Positions 1-8,360 of a DNA stretch of 64,000 nt are shown in pieces. Location: positions 1 through 64,000 of the forward strand of contig NZ_ML708623.1 of NCBI RefSeq assembly GCF_008831305.1, read 5' to 3'. Source of the DNA: Kocuria coralli. Lineage in GTDB: Bacteria > Actinomycetota > Actinomycetes > Actinomycetales > Micrococcaceae. Numbering within the stretch: position 1 is the first letter of the stretch; the number at the start of each line of letters is the position of its first letter. The translations under genes were made by a program, and so were the position numbers. The notes under the pieces are model-generated. The model saw only the letters and a program-made list of their open reading frames with translations. It did no database searches and had not been told where the DNA came from.

Positions 1-30
1 CAAAACACTATTGAGTTCTCAAACAACAGT
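1..30 (-). other. rRNA-operon leader segment (boxA-like)
   Basis: Read on the minus strand this end contains TTGTTTGAGAACTCAATAG, which resembles the antitermination leader found just upstream of 16S rRNA genes in actinobacteria. With the two promoters at 141-170 and 258-286 it implies an rRNA operon running leftwards out of the window. The 16S gene itself is not visible, so this is an inference from leader similarity. Confidence 0.6.
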
Positions 31-140
31 CCGATCACGGTACCCACACCGCCGCAGACCGCTCAGCTCGTGCATCTGCCGTAGCTGATTCTTGGTTTTG
101 CGGCTTCTCGGTGCTTCACACCGCGCCGAAGCGCTCCGCT

Positions 141-170
141 ACTCTACCGACTCGGTGTCCGTTCCGTCAA
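141..170 (-). promoter_or_regulatory. Promoter TTGACG-18-TAGAGT, probably rrn proximal promoter
   Basis: On the minus strand TTGACG (170-165) is followed after 18 bases by TAGAGT (146-141), a near-consensus sigma-70-type promoter. It would start transcription near base 134 and produce a leader of about 130 bases carrying the boxA-like segment at 1-30. No open reading frame fits between it and the window edge. Confidence 0.65.
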
Positions 171-257
171 CTCTGCGTTTCCAGCAGGTAAACGGTGAGG
201 AACCGTGGTCGTCCGGTCGCCTTCCTCATCGGTCGGCGCCCTGAGCAACGACGTGAA

Positions 258-286
258 ACAGTACACCCACATCTGACCCCTCGCAA
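258..286 (-). promoter_or_regulatory. Second upstream promoter TTGCGA-17-TACTGT
   Basis: On the minus strand TTGCGA (286-281) and TACTGT (263-258) are separated by 17 bases, about 116 bases upstream of the first promoter. Tandem promoters are normal for rRNA operons. The remainder of bases 1-355 holds no gene. Confidence 0.45.
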
Positions 287-300
287 CCAGGCCCGCATGA

Positions 301-334
301 CAGTGGCCCGGCCGTGGGGACGGCCGGGCCACTG
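301..334 (-). terminator. Hairpin terminator after the glucan operon
   Basis: A perfect 14-bp inverted repeat (301-314 with 321-334) has a 6-base loop (TGGGGA). It starts 22 bases beyond the branching-enzyme stop codon and separates that operon from the rrn promoters. There is no clear U tract, as is common in actinobacteria. Confidence 0.7.
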
Positions 335-355
335 CTCGATCTCTGGCTCAGAGGG

Positions 356-3300
356 CTAGCTCTGCACTGGCCGCAGCCACAGGGCCGCCAGCGGCGGGAC
401 GGTCACGATCGCATGAGCCGGCTGCGCATAGTGCGGCTTGTCGACAGCCGTGATGGTTCCGCCGTTGCCCACACCCGAACCGCCGTACTGCTCTTCGTCG
501 GAGTTCAGCACCTCTTCCCACTCCCCGGCGAACGGCAGGGCCAGCCGGTAGTCGTAATGGGGGTTGCCCGCGAAGTTGACCAGGCACACCAGGGGATTGC
601 CTTCACGGTCCCAGCGCACGAAGGAGAACGTGTTGCGGCCGGCGTCGTTGGCGTCCAGCCAGTTGAACCCGTCAGGGGTGTTGTCCTGCGCCCATAGTGC
701 GGGGGTCTCCTTGTAGACCTCGTTGATCCTGGCCACCAGCTCCTGGACACCGTGATGCGGCTCCGTGTCGGCGAGCCACCAGTCCAGGCTGCGCTCGTTG
801 TTCCACTCGGACTCCTGGGCGAACTCCTGACCCATGAACAGGAGCTGCTTGCCGGGGTGGGCCCACATGTACGCCAGGTACGCGCGGACCCCGGCCAGCT
901 GCTTCCAGCGGTCGCCGGGCATCTTCCGCAGCAAGGAGCCCTTGCCGTAGACGACCTCATCGTGCGAGATCGGAAGGATGAAGTTCTCCGAGTAGGCGTA
1001 GACGAGGGAGAAGGTCATCTTGCCGTGGTGGTAGTGGCGGTACATGGGGTCTTCGGCCACGTACTCCAGCGAGTCGTGCATCCACCCCATGTTCCACTTG
1101 ATCCCGAAGCCCAGTCCGTTGTTCTCGGTGGGCTGGGTGACGCCCGGGAAGGCGGTGGACTCCTCGGCGATCATCACGATGCCGGGGTTCCGGCGGTAGG
1201 CGGTGGCGTTGGCCTCCTGCAGGAAGGAGATCGCCTCCAGGTTCTCCCGGCCTCCGAACTGGTTGGGCTCCCATTCGCCGTCCTCGCGGGAGTAGTCGAG
1301 GTAGAGCATGGAGGCGACGGCGTCCACGCGCAGACCGTCGATATGGAACTCCTCGAGCCAGTACAGCGCATTGGCCACGAGGAAGTTGCGGACCTCGCTA
1401 CGGCCGTAGTCGAAGATGAGGGTGCCCCAGTCCTTGTGCTCGCCGCGGCGAGGGTCCGGGTGCTCGTACAGGGGTGCGCCGTCGAACTTCGCGAGCGCCC
1501 AGTCATCCTTGGGGAAGTGCCCCGGGACCCAGTCCACGAGAACGCCGATGCCGGCTTCGTGCAGGGCGTTGACCAGGTACTTGAAGTCATCCGGGTCGCC
1601 GAATCGGGACGACGGCGCGTAGTAACCGGTGACCTGGTACCCCCAGGAACCGCCGAACGGATGCTCCGCGACCGGCATGAACTCCACATGGGTGAATCCG
1701 TGGGCCTGGACGTACTCGACCAGCTCGGTGGCCAGGTCCCGGTAGGACAGGCCCTGCCGCCACGACGCGATGTGCATCTCGTACACGCTCATCGGCGAGT
1801 TGTGCGGATCGGTCTGAGTCCGGCGGTCCATCCAGGTGTCGTCGGTGAACTCGTAGTCGCCGTCCCAGACGCGCGAGCCCGTCCGCGGCGGCTCCTCGGT
1901 CCAGCGAGCCATGGGATCGGCCTTGTCGCGCCACTGCCCGTCCTTGCCGAGCAGCCGGTACTTGTAGGTGGTGCCGACGCCCACGCCCGGGATGAAGACC
2001 TCCCACACACCGCTGCCGCCCAGCGACCGCATGGTGTGCTCCGTGCCGTCCCAGCCGTTGAAGTCGCCGATCACCCTCACGGCCTGGGCATTGGGGGCCC
2101 ACACCGCGAAGCTCGTGCCGTGGATCTCGCCCATGGCCGACGGCCAGGAATGCACGTGCGAGCCCAGGACGTTCCACAGGGTTTCGTGCCGGCCCTCGCC
2201 GATCAGGTGCAGGTCCAGCTCGCCGAGGGTCGGCGCGTACCGGTAGGAGTCGTCGAGGTCGACCGGGTCCTGCCCGCCCCATGAGACGCGCAGCCGGTAG
2301 TCCGGGACTCCGTCTCCGTCAGCTGGAATCCGGCCCGAGAAGATCCCGCCCCACTCGTGGCTGAGGCGGCGCGTGGACCCGTCCGCGAGGACGACCGAGA
2401 CCTCCTTGGCGAAACGGCGCAAGGTGCGGATGACGATCGTTCCATCTCCGATGGGGTGGGCGCCGAGAACCTGGTGCGGATCGTAGTATCTGCCTTCGGC
2501 CACTGCGGCCAAGACATCCTCAGAGGTGGTGTATGACACGGGATACTCGCTTCCGGTTTCTTCGGGCTCTCCAGCGGGATCCTCGCTGGATCCTTGCGCC
2601 CACGGTAGGAAAGTGGGGGTTTTCGGCTCAACCGCCACATCGGACTCGACGTCAATTTCCTGCTGTGTGACGTCGGACATACTCGGTTCGCCCGCAGCCG
2701 GGGCCAGGGCACGGTCGACCGCCTGGCGCGGAACGTCGACCCAGTCAGGACGGTTACGGGTCTCGTAGACCACCTCGTACAACGCCTTGTCCAGCCACAG
2801 GGCCCGGAAGGCCGGGTCCTGGCGGTCGACGGCGACGCGGCTGACGGAGGTCCACCCCTCCAGGAACGCGGCGGCGGCCGTCTCGCCCCACTCGGTGGTG
2901 TCGGCGCCAGAGCTCCTGTGTCCGAACGCCGCGGCGTAGTCCAGCGACCTCAGCATGCCGACGACGTCTCGCAGGGCGAGATCCGGCAGCACCCGCTCAC
3001 GGATGGGGCGCAGCGGCTCACCCTCGAAATCCAGGATGCGGTAGGCGCCGTCGGCGCCTCTCAGCACCTGCCCCAGGTGGTAGTCGCCGTGGATGCGCTG
3101 GACGGCGGGCAGATCGCCCACCCGCTCGAGGTCTTCGACCACGCCCTCCAGGGCGGTGGCGTGCTCGTCCATCCGGGGGGCCAGGGCTTCTCCAGCCCAC
3201 GCGATGCGCTTGGTGATCCCTTGCAGCAGCTGGCCGCGCTGCTGCGCGTCCATCGTCCGGGACCCGAAGGCGCTCTCCAGGTCACGGTGCATACGCGCGG

Positions 3301-4135
3301 TCGCGCGGCCCAGTTCACGGGCCTCCACGGAGAAGTCCCGGTTCTGCGCGGCCGCTTCCACGGCCGTGGCCCAGGCATCGGAGGCGCCGTCGATCAGTTC
3401 GGTGACGACGACGATCTGCCCGGTCTGCGCCGCACCTGCCGTTCCGGCTTCTGAGCCACCGTCACCGGTGTGATCGACCCAGCTCAGGTCCGCCCACCCC
3501 CAGGTCCGCGGGACCACTGAACAGCCCAGGTCGGTCAGCGCGCGGCCGACCTCCACATCCGGGTTGCTCCCCGGAGAGATCACCCGGAAGAACTTGAGGA
3601 TGACCGCGTCCTCCCCCGGTTCGACGGGACGCACGATGACCGACGTGTTCGACTGTTCGCCGGAGATCACCTGGACCTGGTCCTCGGTGCGGACGGAGGT
3701 GGTGGCGATCAGCGCGGAGTTGGAGCCTCCGGTCAGCTCGGCGTCCTCCGCCCGCACCTTGCGCCGTCCCTCCATCAGGTTCAGGACCACTTCCAGGAAC
3801 TCGACGTCGTCCACGGCTTCGCGGATGTGAAGCCTCGCCCCCGCACCGCCCTGGACGGTGCCGATGTCCTGCGGGCTCGCCTCGCGTGCGAACCGTAGGG
3901 GGATCTGCACGAGCTCGGTGCGGTCTCCGATGGTGGCGCGCACGAGGTAGACGAAGCTGCCGGTCTCGTCGTCGCCATGGCGGATCACGGGGATCCGGGC
4001 CACGACACCGAGCTGCGGCTCACCCTGGGCTGCGTCGAACGGGAACCAGCGGCGCGAGGGAAGCCACTGCCTCAGGAGCGCTTCCACGCCCTCGGACCTC
4101 TCTGGAGGTGCGGGCTCCGGGATCTCGGTGCTCAA
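356..4135 (-). CDS. glgB: Maltokinase / 1,4-alpha-glucan branching enzyme fusion
   Basis: A 1259-residue protein that joins two steps of the GlgE pathway. Residues about 1-470 form a maltokinase (Mak/Pep2 type): kinase motif HGDYH with the HGD at 349-351 and the metal-binding DFEGEP at 369. It would phosphorylate maltose to maltose-1-phosphate. After an acidic linker (about 486-525), residues 530-1259 form a GH13 branching enzyme with a CBM48-type region (FAVWAPN...GDFNGW), nucleophile Asp938 in DGLRVDAV, acid/base Glu991 in IAEEST and ISHDEV. In many actinobacteria the two enzymes are separate genes of about 450 and 730 residues. Met486 (base 2680) lies exactly at the junction and could serve as an internal start, although no strong Shine-Dalgarno precedes it. 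The gene is the last of glgE-treS-mak/glgB, 42 bases after treS. Confidence 0.95.
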   Translation of the reverse strand: MSTEIPEPAPPERSEGVEALLRQWLPSRRWFPFDAAQGEPQLGVVARIPVIRHGDDETGSFVYLVRATIGDRTELVQIPLRFAREASPQDIGTVQGGAGARLHIREAVDDVEFLEVVLNLMEGRRKVRAEDAELTGGSNSALIATTSVRTEDQVQVISGEQSNTSVIVRPVEPGEDAVILKFFRVISPGSNPDVEVGRALTDLGCSVVPRTWGWADLSWVDHTGDGGSEAGTAGAAQTGQIVVVTELIDGASDAWATAVEAAAQNRDFSVEARELGRATARMHRDLESAFGSRTMDAQQRGQLLQGITKRIAWAGEALAPRMDEHATALEGVVEDLERVGDLPAVQRIHGDYHLGQVLRGADGAYRILDFEGEPLRPIRERVLPDLALRDVVGMLRSLDYAAAFGHRSSGADTTEWGETAAAAFLEGWTSVSRVAVDRQDPAFRALWLDKALYEVVYETRNRPDWVDVPRQAVDRALAPAAGEPSMSDVTQQEIDVESDVAVEPKTPTFLPWAQGSSEDPAGEPEETGSEYPVSYTTSEDVLAAVAEGRYYDPHQVLGAHPIGDGTIVIRTLRRFAKEVSVVLADGSTRRLSHEWGGIFSGRIPADGDGVPDYRLRVSWGGQDPVDLDDSYRYAPTLGELDLHLIGEGRHETLWNVLGSHVHSWPSAMGEIHGTSFAVWAPNAQAVRVIGDFNGWDGTEHTMRSLGGSGVWEVFIPGVGVGTTYKYRLLGKDGQWRDKADPMARWTEEPPRTGSRVWDGDYEFTDDTWMDRRTQTDPHNSPMSVYEMHIASWRQGLSYRDLATELVEYVQAHGFTHVEFMPVAEHPFGGSWGYQVTGYYAPSSRFGDPDDFKYLVNALHEAGIGVLVDWVPGHFPKDDWALAKFDGAPLYEHPDPRRGEHKDWGTLIFDYGRSEVRNFLVANALYWLEEFHIDGLRVDAVASMLYLDYSREDGEWEPNQFGGRENLEAISFLQEANATAYRRNPGIVMIAEESTAFPGVTQPTENNGLGFGIKWNMGWMHDSLEYVAEDPMYRHYHHGKMTFSLVYAYSENFILPISHDEVVYGKGSLLRKMPGDRWKQLAGVRAYLAYMWAHPGKQLLFMGQEFAQESEWNNERSLDWWLADTEPHHGVQELVARINEVYKETPALWAQDNTPDGFNWLDANDAGRNTFSFVRWDREGNPLVCLVNFAGNPHYDYRLALPFAGEWEEVLNSDEEQYGGSGVGNGGTITAVDKPHYAQPAHAIVTVPPLAALWLRPVQS

Positions 4136-4177
4136 GTGTGCTCCTGGTGATGAGTCGTATGGTGGCCGGTTCCGACC

Positions 4178-5953
4178 CTAGCCCAGGGAAGAGACGACGG
4201 GCAGGGCCCGGGTCTCCGGCTGGTTTCCTTCGGCGTCCGGTGCTCCGCGCAGCCGCAGCCAGTAGAAGTCCTGCGAGCCCAGGGTGACATGGAAGTTGCC
4301 GTCGTTGCCCACCATGCCGAACGTCTCGCCTCCGAAGATCTCGCGCAGTCCGCGCCCGGCGAACTCGGCCAGGTCCAGGACGGCGCGCACCGGGGTGTGG
4401 GACAGGTTGAAGACGCAGATCAGCGTCTCCGGGTACGGTCCGTGCCGGTCGTCCTCGGAACGGAATTCGCGGACGAAGGCCAGCACCGAATCGTGGTCCG
4501 CCGGAACGTTCCGGTAGTCGCCCAGCCCGAAGGCGGGGTGCTCGCGCCGGACCAGGAGCATGCGCCGGATCCAGTGCAGCAGCGACGAGGAGGAGGCGAG
4601 CTGCGCCTCGACGTTCGTCTGGGTGTAGTGGTGCACCAGCGACTGCACGACGGGCAGGTACAGCTTGCCCGGGTCGGCGGTCGAGAACCCCGCATTGCGA
4701 TCCGGGGTCCACTGCATGGGCGTCCGGGAGGCGTCGCGGTCATCGAGCCAGATGTTGTCGCCCATGCCGATCTCGTCCCCGTAGTACAGGAACGGACTGC
4801 CGGGCAGGGCGAAGAGCAGGGCGTGGATCAGTTCGGTCTCCGCCCTGGAGTTGTCCAGCAGCGTGGCCAGACGACGACGGATGCCCACGTTCGCACGCAT
4901 CCTCGAATCGGGTGCGTACCAGCCGAGCATGGCCTGCCGCTCCTCGGGGGTGACCATCTCGAGGGTCAGCTCGTCGTGGTTGCGCAGGAACGTGCCCCAC
5001 TGGGTCCCCCGGGGAATCGAGGGGGTCTCCTCCATGGTCTCCACGATGGGGCCGGCCTTCTGGTCCCGCAGCGCGTAGAAGATCCGGGGCATGATCGGGA
5101 AGTGGAAGCACATGTGGCATTCGGGGTCCGTCTCCGTGCCGTAGTACTCGACCACCTCCTCCGGGGGCTGGTTGGCCTCCGCGATGATGACGCGGCCCGG
5201 ATACTCCTCGTCCACCATGCGGCGCAGCCGCACCAGGAAGTCGTGGGTCCCGGGCAGGTTCTCGCAGTTGGTGCCGTCCTCCTCCACCAGATAGGGGATG
5301 GCGTCGGCGCGGAAGCCGTCGATCCCCATGTCCAGCCAGAACCTCACGACGTCGAAGACGGCCGCCTCGACCTTGGGGTTCTCGAAGTTCAGGTCCGGCT
5401 GGTGGGAGAAGAACCGGTGCCAGAAGAACTGGCGGCGCACGGGGTCGAAGGTCCAGTTGGACTCCTCCGTGTCCACGAAGATGATGCGCGCATCCTGGTA
5501 CAGCTCGTCGGTGTCCGACCAGACGAAGAAATCCCCGAACGGGCCGTCCGGATCCTCCCGGGAGGCCTGGAACCAGGGGTGCTGATCCGAGGTGTGGTTC
5601 AGGGGCAGGTCCGTGATCACCCGAAGGCCCCGGGCATGCGCTTCGGCCACCAGGCGCTTGAAATCGGAGACCGTGCCGAAGTCGTCCAGTACGGAGTAGT
5701 AGTCGGAGATGTCATAACCGCCGTCGCGCAGCGGGGACTCGTAGAACGGCGGGACCCACAGGCAGTCGATGCCGAGCCACTGCAGATAGTCCAGCCGGTC
5801 GATCAGACCTGAGAAATCCCCCGAACCGTCGCCGTTCGCGTCGGAGAAGGCCCGGACGAGGACTTCGTAGAAGACCGCCTTGCGGAACCAGTCCGGATCG
5901 TGAGAGATGCCCGGGGCGTTGATACCGAAGTTCGAGGGGTTGATGGCATTCAC
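4178..5953 (-). CDS. treS: Trehalose synthase (maltose alpha-glucosyltransferase)
   Basis: Cytosolic GH13 enzyme that interconverts trehalose and maltose and so feeds maltose to the neighbouring maltokinase. Numbered from an upstream GTG at 5974 the catalytic residues are Asp224 in GFRADAIPY, Glu266 in IIAEANQ and Asp334 in RNHDEL; the N-terminal FYEVLVRAF and NGDGSGDF motifs are typical. Length (about 590) is that of stand-alone TreS without a C-terminal maltokinase, which fits the fusion of maltokinase to GlgB next door. I chose GTG 5953 because AGGAG lies upstream of it (about 11 bases), whereas GTG 5974 has no ribosome-binding site; 5974 remains possible. The gene lies 87-108 bases after glgE. 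Confidence 0.95.
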   Translation of the reverse strand: MNAINPSNFGINAPGISHDPDWFRKAVFYEVLVRAFSDANGDGSGDFSGLIDRLDYLQWLGIDCLWVPPFYESPLRDGGYDISDYYSVLDDFGTVSDFKRLVAEAHARGLRVITDLPLNHTSDQHPWFQASREDPDGPFGDFFVWSDTDELYQDARIIFVDTEESNWTFDPVRRQFFWHRFFSHQPDLNFENPKVEAAVFDVVRFWLDMGIDGFRADAIPYLVEEDGTNCENLPGTHDFLVRLRRMVDEEYPGRVIIAEANQPPEEVVEYYGTETDPECHMCFHFPIMPRIFYALRDQKAGPIVETMEETPSIPRGTQWGTFLRNHDELTLEMVTPEERQAMLGWYAPDSRMRANVGIRRRLATLLDNSRAETELIHALLFALPGSPFLYYGDEIGMGDNIWLDDRDASRTPMQWTPDRNAGFSTADPGKLYLPVVQSLVHHYTQTNVEAQLASSSSLLHWIRRMLLVRREHPAFGLGDYRNVPADHDSVLAFVREFRSEDDRHGPYPETLICVFNLSHTPVRAVLDLAEFAGRGLREIFGGETFGMVGNDGNFHVTLGSQDFYWLRLRGAPDAEGNQPETRALPVVSSLG

Positions 5954-6061
5954 AGAAGCACGGTCTCCTGACACTGGGGCGATGGGGAGTTCACGGGCGG
6001 AGCGAGCCGGAATCCGTGCGGCCCGGCTTCGAAGAGCCAGGCCGTACGGACACCTCGGGAG

Positions 6062-8242
6062 TCACCGGCTGCGACGGACCTGAACGATGTGCACCGGTTC
6101 GTAGAACGGGTCCAGCCGGACCCATACCCGCTCGCCCCAGCGCCAGGAGGCGCCGGTGAGGAGGTCGTCCGCGGCGAAGGCGCCGTCGTCCCCGACATCC
6201 TCGGGGCGGAGGCCCAGCTCGTTCAGGTCGAGGTCGATATTGGCCATCCGCACGGCGTGGGGGTCGGTGTTCACGACCACGATCAGGGTGTCCTCGTGCT
6301 CGCCGTCGTCGTCCATGACCGTCTTGGTCTTGGAGTAGCACAGCACCGCATCGTCGTCGGTGTTGTGCAGCGTGAGGTTCTGCAGATCCAGCAGGGCGGG
6401 GTGCTCGCGCCGGATCTGGTTCAGCCGCCGGACGTAGGGAGCCAGCGAGTCGCCGCGCGCCTCGGCCCCCTCGAAGTCCCGGGGCCTGTACTCGTACTTC
6501 TCGTTGTCGATGGCCTCTTCGGCGCCGGGCCGTTGCACGTTCTCGTAGAGCTCGTAGCCGGCGTACATCCCCCAGACCGGCGACGCCGTGGCCGCGAGCG
6601 CGGCACGGATCTTGAAAGCGGGCCGCCCGCCGTGGACGAAGTAGTCCGTCAGGATGTCGGGGGTGTTGACGAAGAAGTTCGGACGGTAGTGCGCCGAGGT
6701 CTCGTGCGAGATCTCCTGCAGGTACTCCTCGAGCTCCCACTTGGCGTTGCGCCACGTGAAGTAGGAGTAGGACTGCTGGAAGCCCGCCTTCGCCAGGCCC
6801 TGCATCATCGCCGGCCGGGTGAAGGCCTCCGCCAGGAACACGACTCCGGGGTCGATCTCGTAGACCTTTCCCAAGAGCCACTCCCAGAACCACAGCGGCT
6901 TGGTGTGCGGGTTGTCCACGCGGAAGATGCGCACGCCATGGGAGATCCACAGCTCGACGATCCGCAGGACCTCACGGGAGATCCCCTCGGGATCGTTGTC
7001 GAAGTTGACCGGGTAGATGTCCTGGTACTTCTTGGGCGGGTTCTCCGCGTAGGCGATCGTGCCGTCGGCCCGGGTGGTGAACCACTCCGGATGCGACTGG
7101 ACCCACGGATGATCCGGGGAGGCCTGCAGGGCCAGGTCGAGAGCCACCTCGAGGCCCAGGGACTCGGCCCGGTCCACGAACGCGTCGAAATCGTCGAAGC
7201 CTCCCAGATCCGGGTGGATGGTGTCGTGACCGCCCTCAGCGGCGCCGACGGCCCACGGCGAACCGGGGTCCCCGGGGCCCGGGGTCAGCGAGTTGTTGGG
7301 GCCCTTGCGGTGGGCCACGCCGATCGGGTGGATGGGCGGCAGGTAGATGACGTCGAACCCCATCCCGGCCACGGCGTCCAGGCGCTGCGCCGCGGTCACG
7401 AGCGTGCCGGAGCGCCAGCGCCCGGTCTCGGGGTCCCACTCCGCGCCTTCGGAGCGGGGGAAGAACTCGTACCATGCGCCCCGGCCCGCCTTGTCGCGTT
7501 CGACGCGCAGCGGGTAGGCCCTGGACTCCGTCACCAGCGCACGGATGGGACGCGCCGCCACGGCGGCCAGGATCCCCCGGTCGGTGGCCTCGGCGAACCG
7601 CTGCCCGGCCGGTATCGAACGATCCTTCAGATGGTCGGAGACCTTGGCGAAGAGGCGTCGCTGCTCCTCGGGGCGATCCGTCTCGGCCGCCGCGCGCTCG
7701 AAGACCAGAGCGCCCTCGTCCATCATCAGCTCGACATCCTGGCCGACGGCCAGCTTGATGGCGGCGTCGTGGTGCCAGGTGCCGAAGACGTCCGACCAGC
7801 CCTCGACGGTGAAGCTCCACTCGCCTTCGGACTCGGGCGTCAGCCAGCCCTCGTAGCGGTCCGTGCCCTTGGCCTTGAGCTCCAGGGTCACGCGCTGCCG
7901 TTCCTCGCCGTCCGGACCGCGCAGGACGGCGGAGACCCCCAGCGCGTCGTGTCCTTCGCGGTAGACGGTGGCAGCCACCCGGATCGACTCTCCGGGGAGG
8001 GCGGTGGCGGGACGCCGCCCGTCGTGCACCACCGGGGAGACCTGCTCGATCGGAATGCGTCCGTAGACCAGCGACGAGCGGTCGACGACCGCCTCTGACT
8101 CGGGTTTGCCTGCCGCGGCCACCCCCGTCGTCGTCAACGGAGAACCGGCTGCCGGGGGCTTGGTGGCCGCATCGTTCGTCGAAGCTGGGACCTTGCGGTC
8201 CTGCGCGGGGGATGCGGGCTTGTTCGAGTCTGTCGAAGTCAC
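6062..8242 (-). CDS. glgE: Alpha-1,4-glucan:maltose-1-phosphate maltosyltransferase
   Basis: Transfers maltosyl units from maltose-1-phosphate to the non-reducing end of alpha-1,4-glucan, the defining enzyme of the GlgE pathway. The 726-residue protein has the GH13_3 hallmark RVDNPHTKP with nucleophile Asp443, acid/base Glu472 in FLAEAFTRP, and FVNTPDI. Residues 1-50 are a Ser/Thr/Pro/Ala-rich extension ahead of the usual start of the fold (around SSLVYGRIPI), giving about 50 residues more than the Streptomyces enzyme. The GTG start at 8242 lies 7 bases behind TACGGT (8255-8250), which suggests a leaderless message. First gene of the glgE-treS-mak/glgB operon, divergent from glgP. Confidence 0.96.
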   Translation of the reverse strand: MTSTDSNKPASPAQDRKVPASTNDAATKPPAAGSPLTTTGVAAAGKPESEAVVDRSSLVYGRIPIEQVSPVVHDGRRPATALPGESIRVAATVYREGHDALGVSAVLRGPDGEERQRVTLELKAKGTDRYEGWLTPESEGEWSFTVEGWSDVFGTWHHDAAIKLAVGQDVELMMDEGALVFERAAAETDRPEEQRRLFAKVSDHLKDRSIPAGQRFAEATDRGILAAVAARPIRALVTESRAYPLRVERDKAGRGAWYEFFPRSEGAEWDPETGRWRSGTLVTAAQRLDAVAGMGFDVIYLPPIHPIGVAHRKGPNNSLTPGPGDPGSPWAVGAAEGGHDTIHPDLGGFDDFDAFVDRAESLGLEVALDLALQASPDHPWVQSHPEWFTTRADGTIAYAENPPKKYQDIYPVNFDNDPEGISREVLRIVELWISHGVRIFRVDNPHTKPLWFWEWLLGKVYEIDPGVVFLAEAFTRPAMMQGLAKAGFQQSYSYFTWRNAKWELEEYLQEISHETSAHYRPNFFVNTPDILTDYFVHGGRPAFKIRAALAATASPVWGMYAGYELYENVQRPGAEEAIDNEKYEYRPRDFEGAEARGDSLAPYVRRLNQIRREHPALLDLQNLTLHNTDDDAVLCYSKTKTVMDDDGEHEDTLIVVVNTDPHAVRMANIDLDLNELGLRPEDVGDDGAFAADDLLTGASWRWGERVWVRLDPFYEPVHIVQVRRSR

Positions 8243-8360
8243 AAGTCACACCGTAGTCAGTCCTGCCCCCAGACTGAAGTTCCATAAGAGATCTATGTCA
8301 CGAAGACGAACGATTGCGGCGTGAATCGTGCGGGACTTCCCCAACGGATAGTCTGTGCCT
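8243..8360. promoter_or_regulatory. Divergent glgE / glgP promoter region
   Basis: This 118-base spacer holds a -10-like box for each side placed directly against the start codon. TACGGT (8255-8250, minus) is 7 bases before the glgE GTG, and TAGTCT (8349-8354, plus) is 6 bases before GTG 8361 of glgP. Neither start has a convincing Shine-Dalgarno. A shared spacer would allow synthesis and breakdown of glucan to be controlled together; no operator was recognised. Confidence 0.55.

Noticed and set aside
752-2284. Long open frame on the plus strand opposite the branching-enzyme gene
   Set aside because: It mirrors the codon bias of the real gene on the other strand and its translation has no recognisable fold or motif. 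The same reasoning removes similar frames opposite treS, glgE, glgX, cstA, acs and the acyltransferase.
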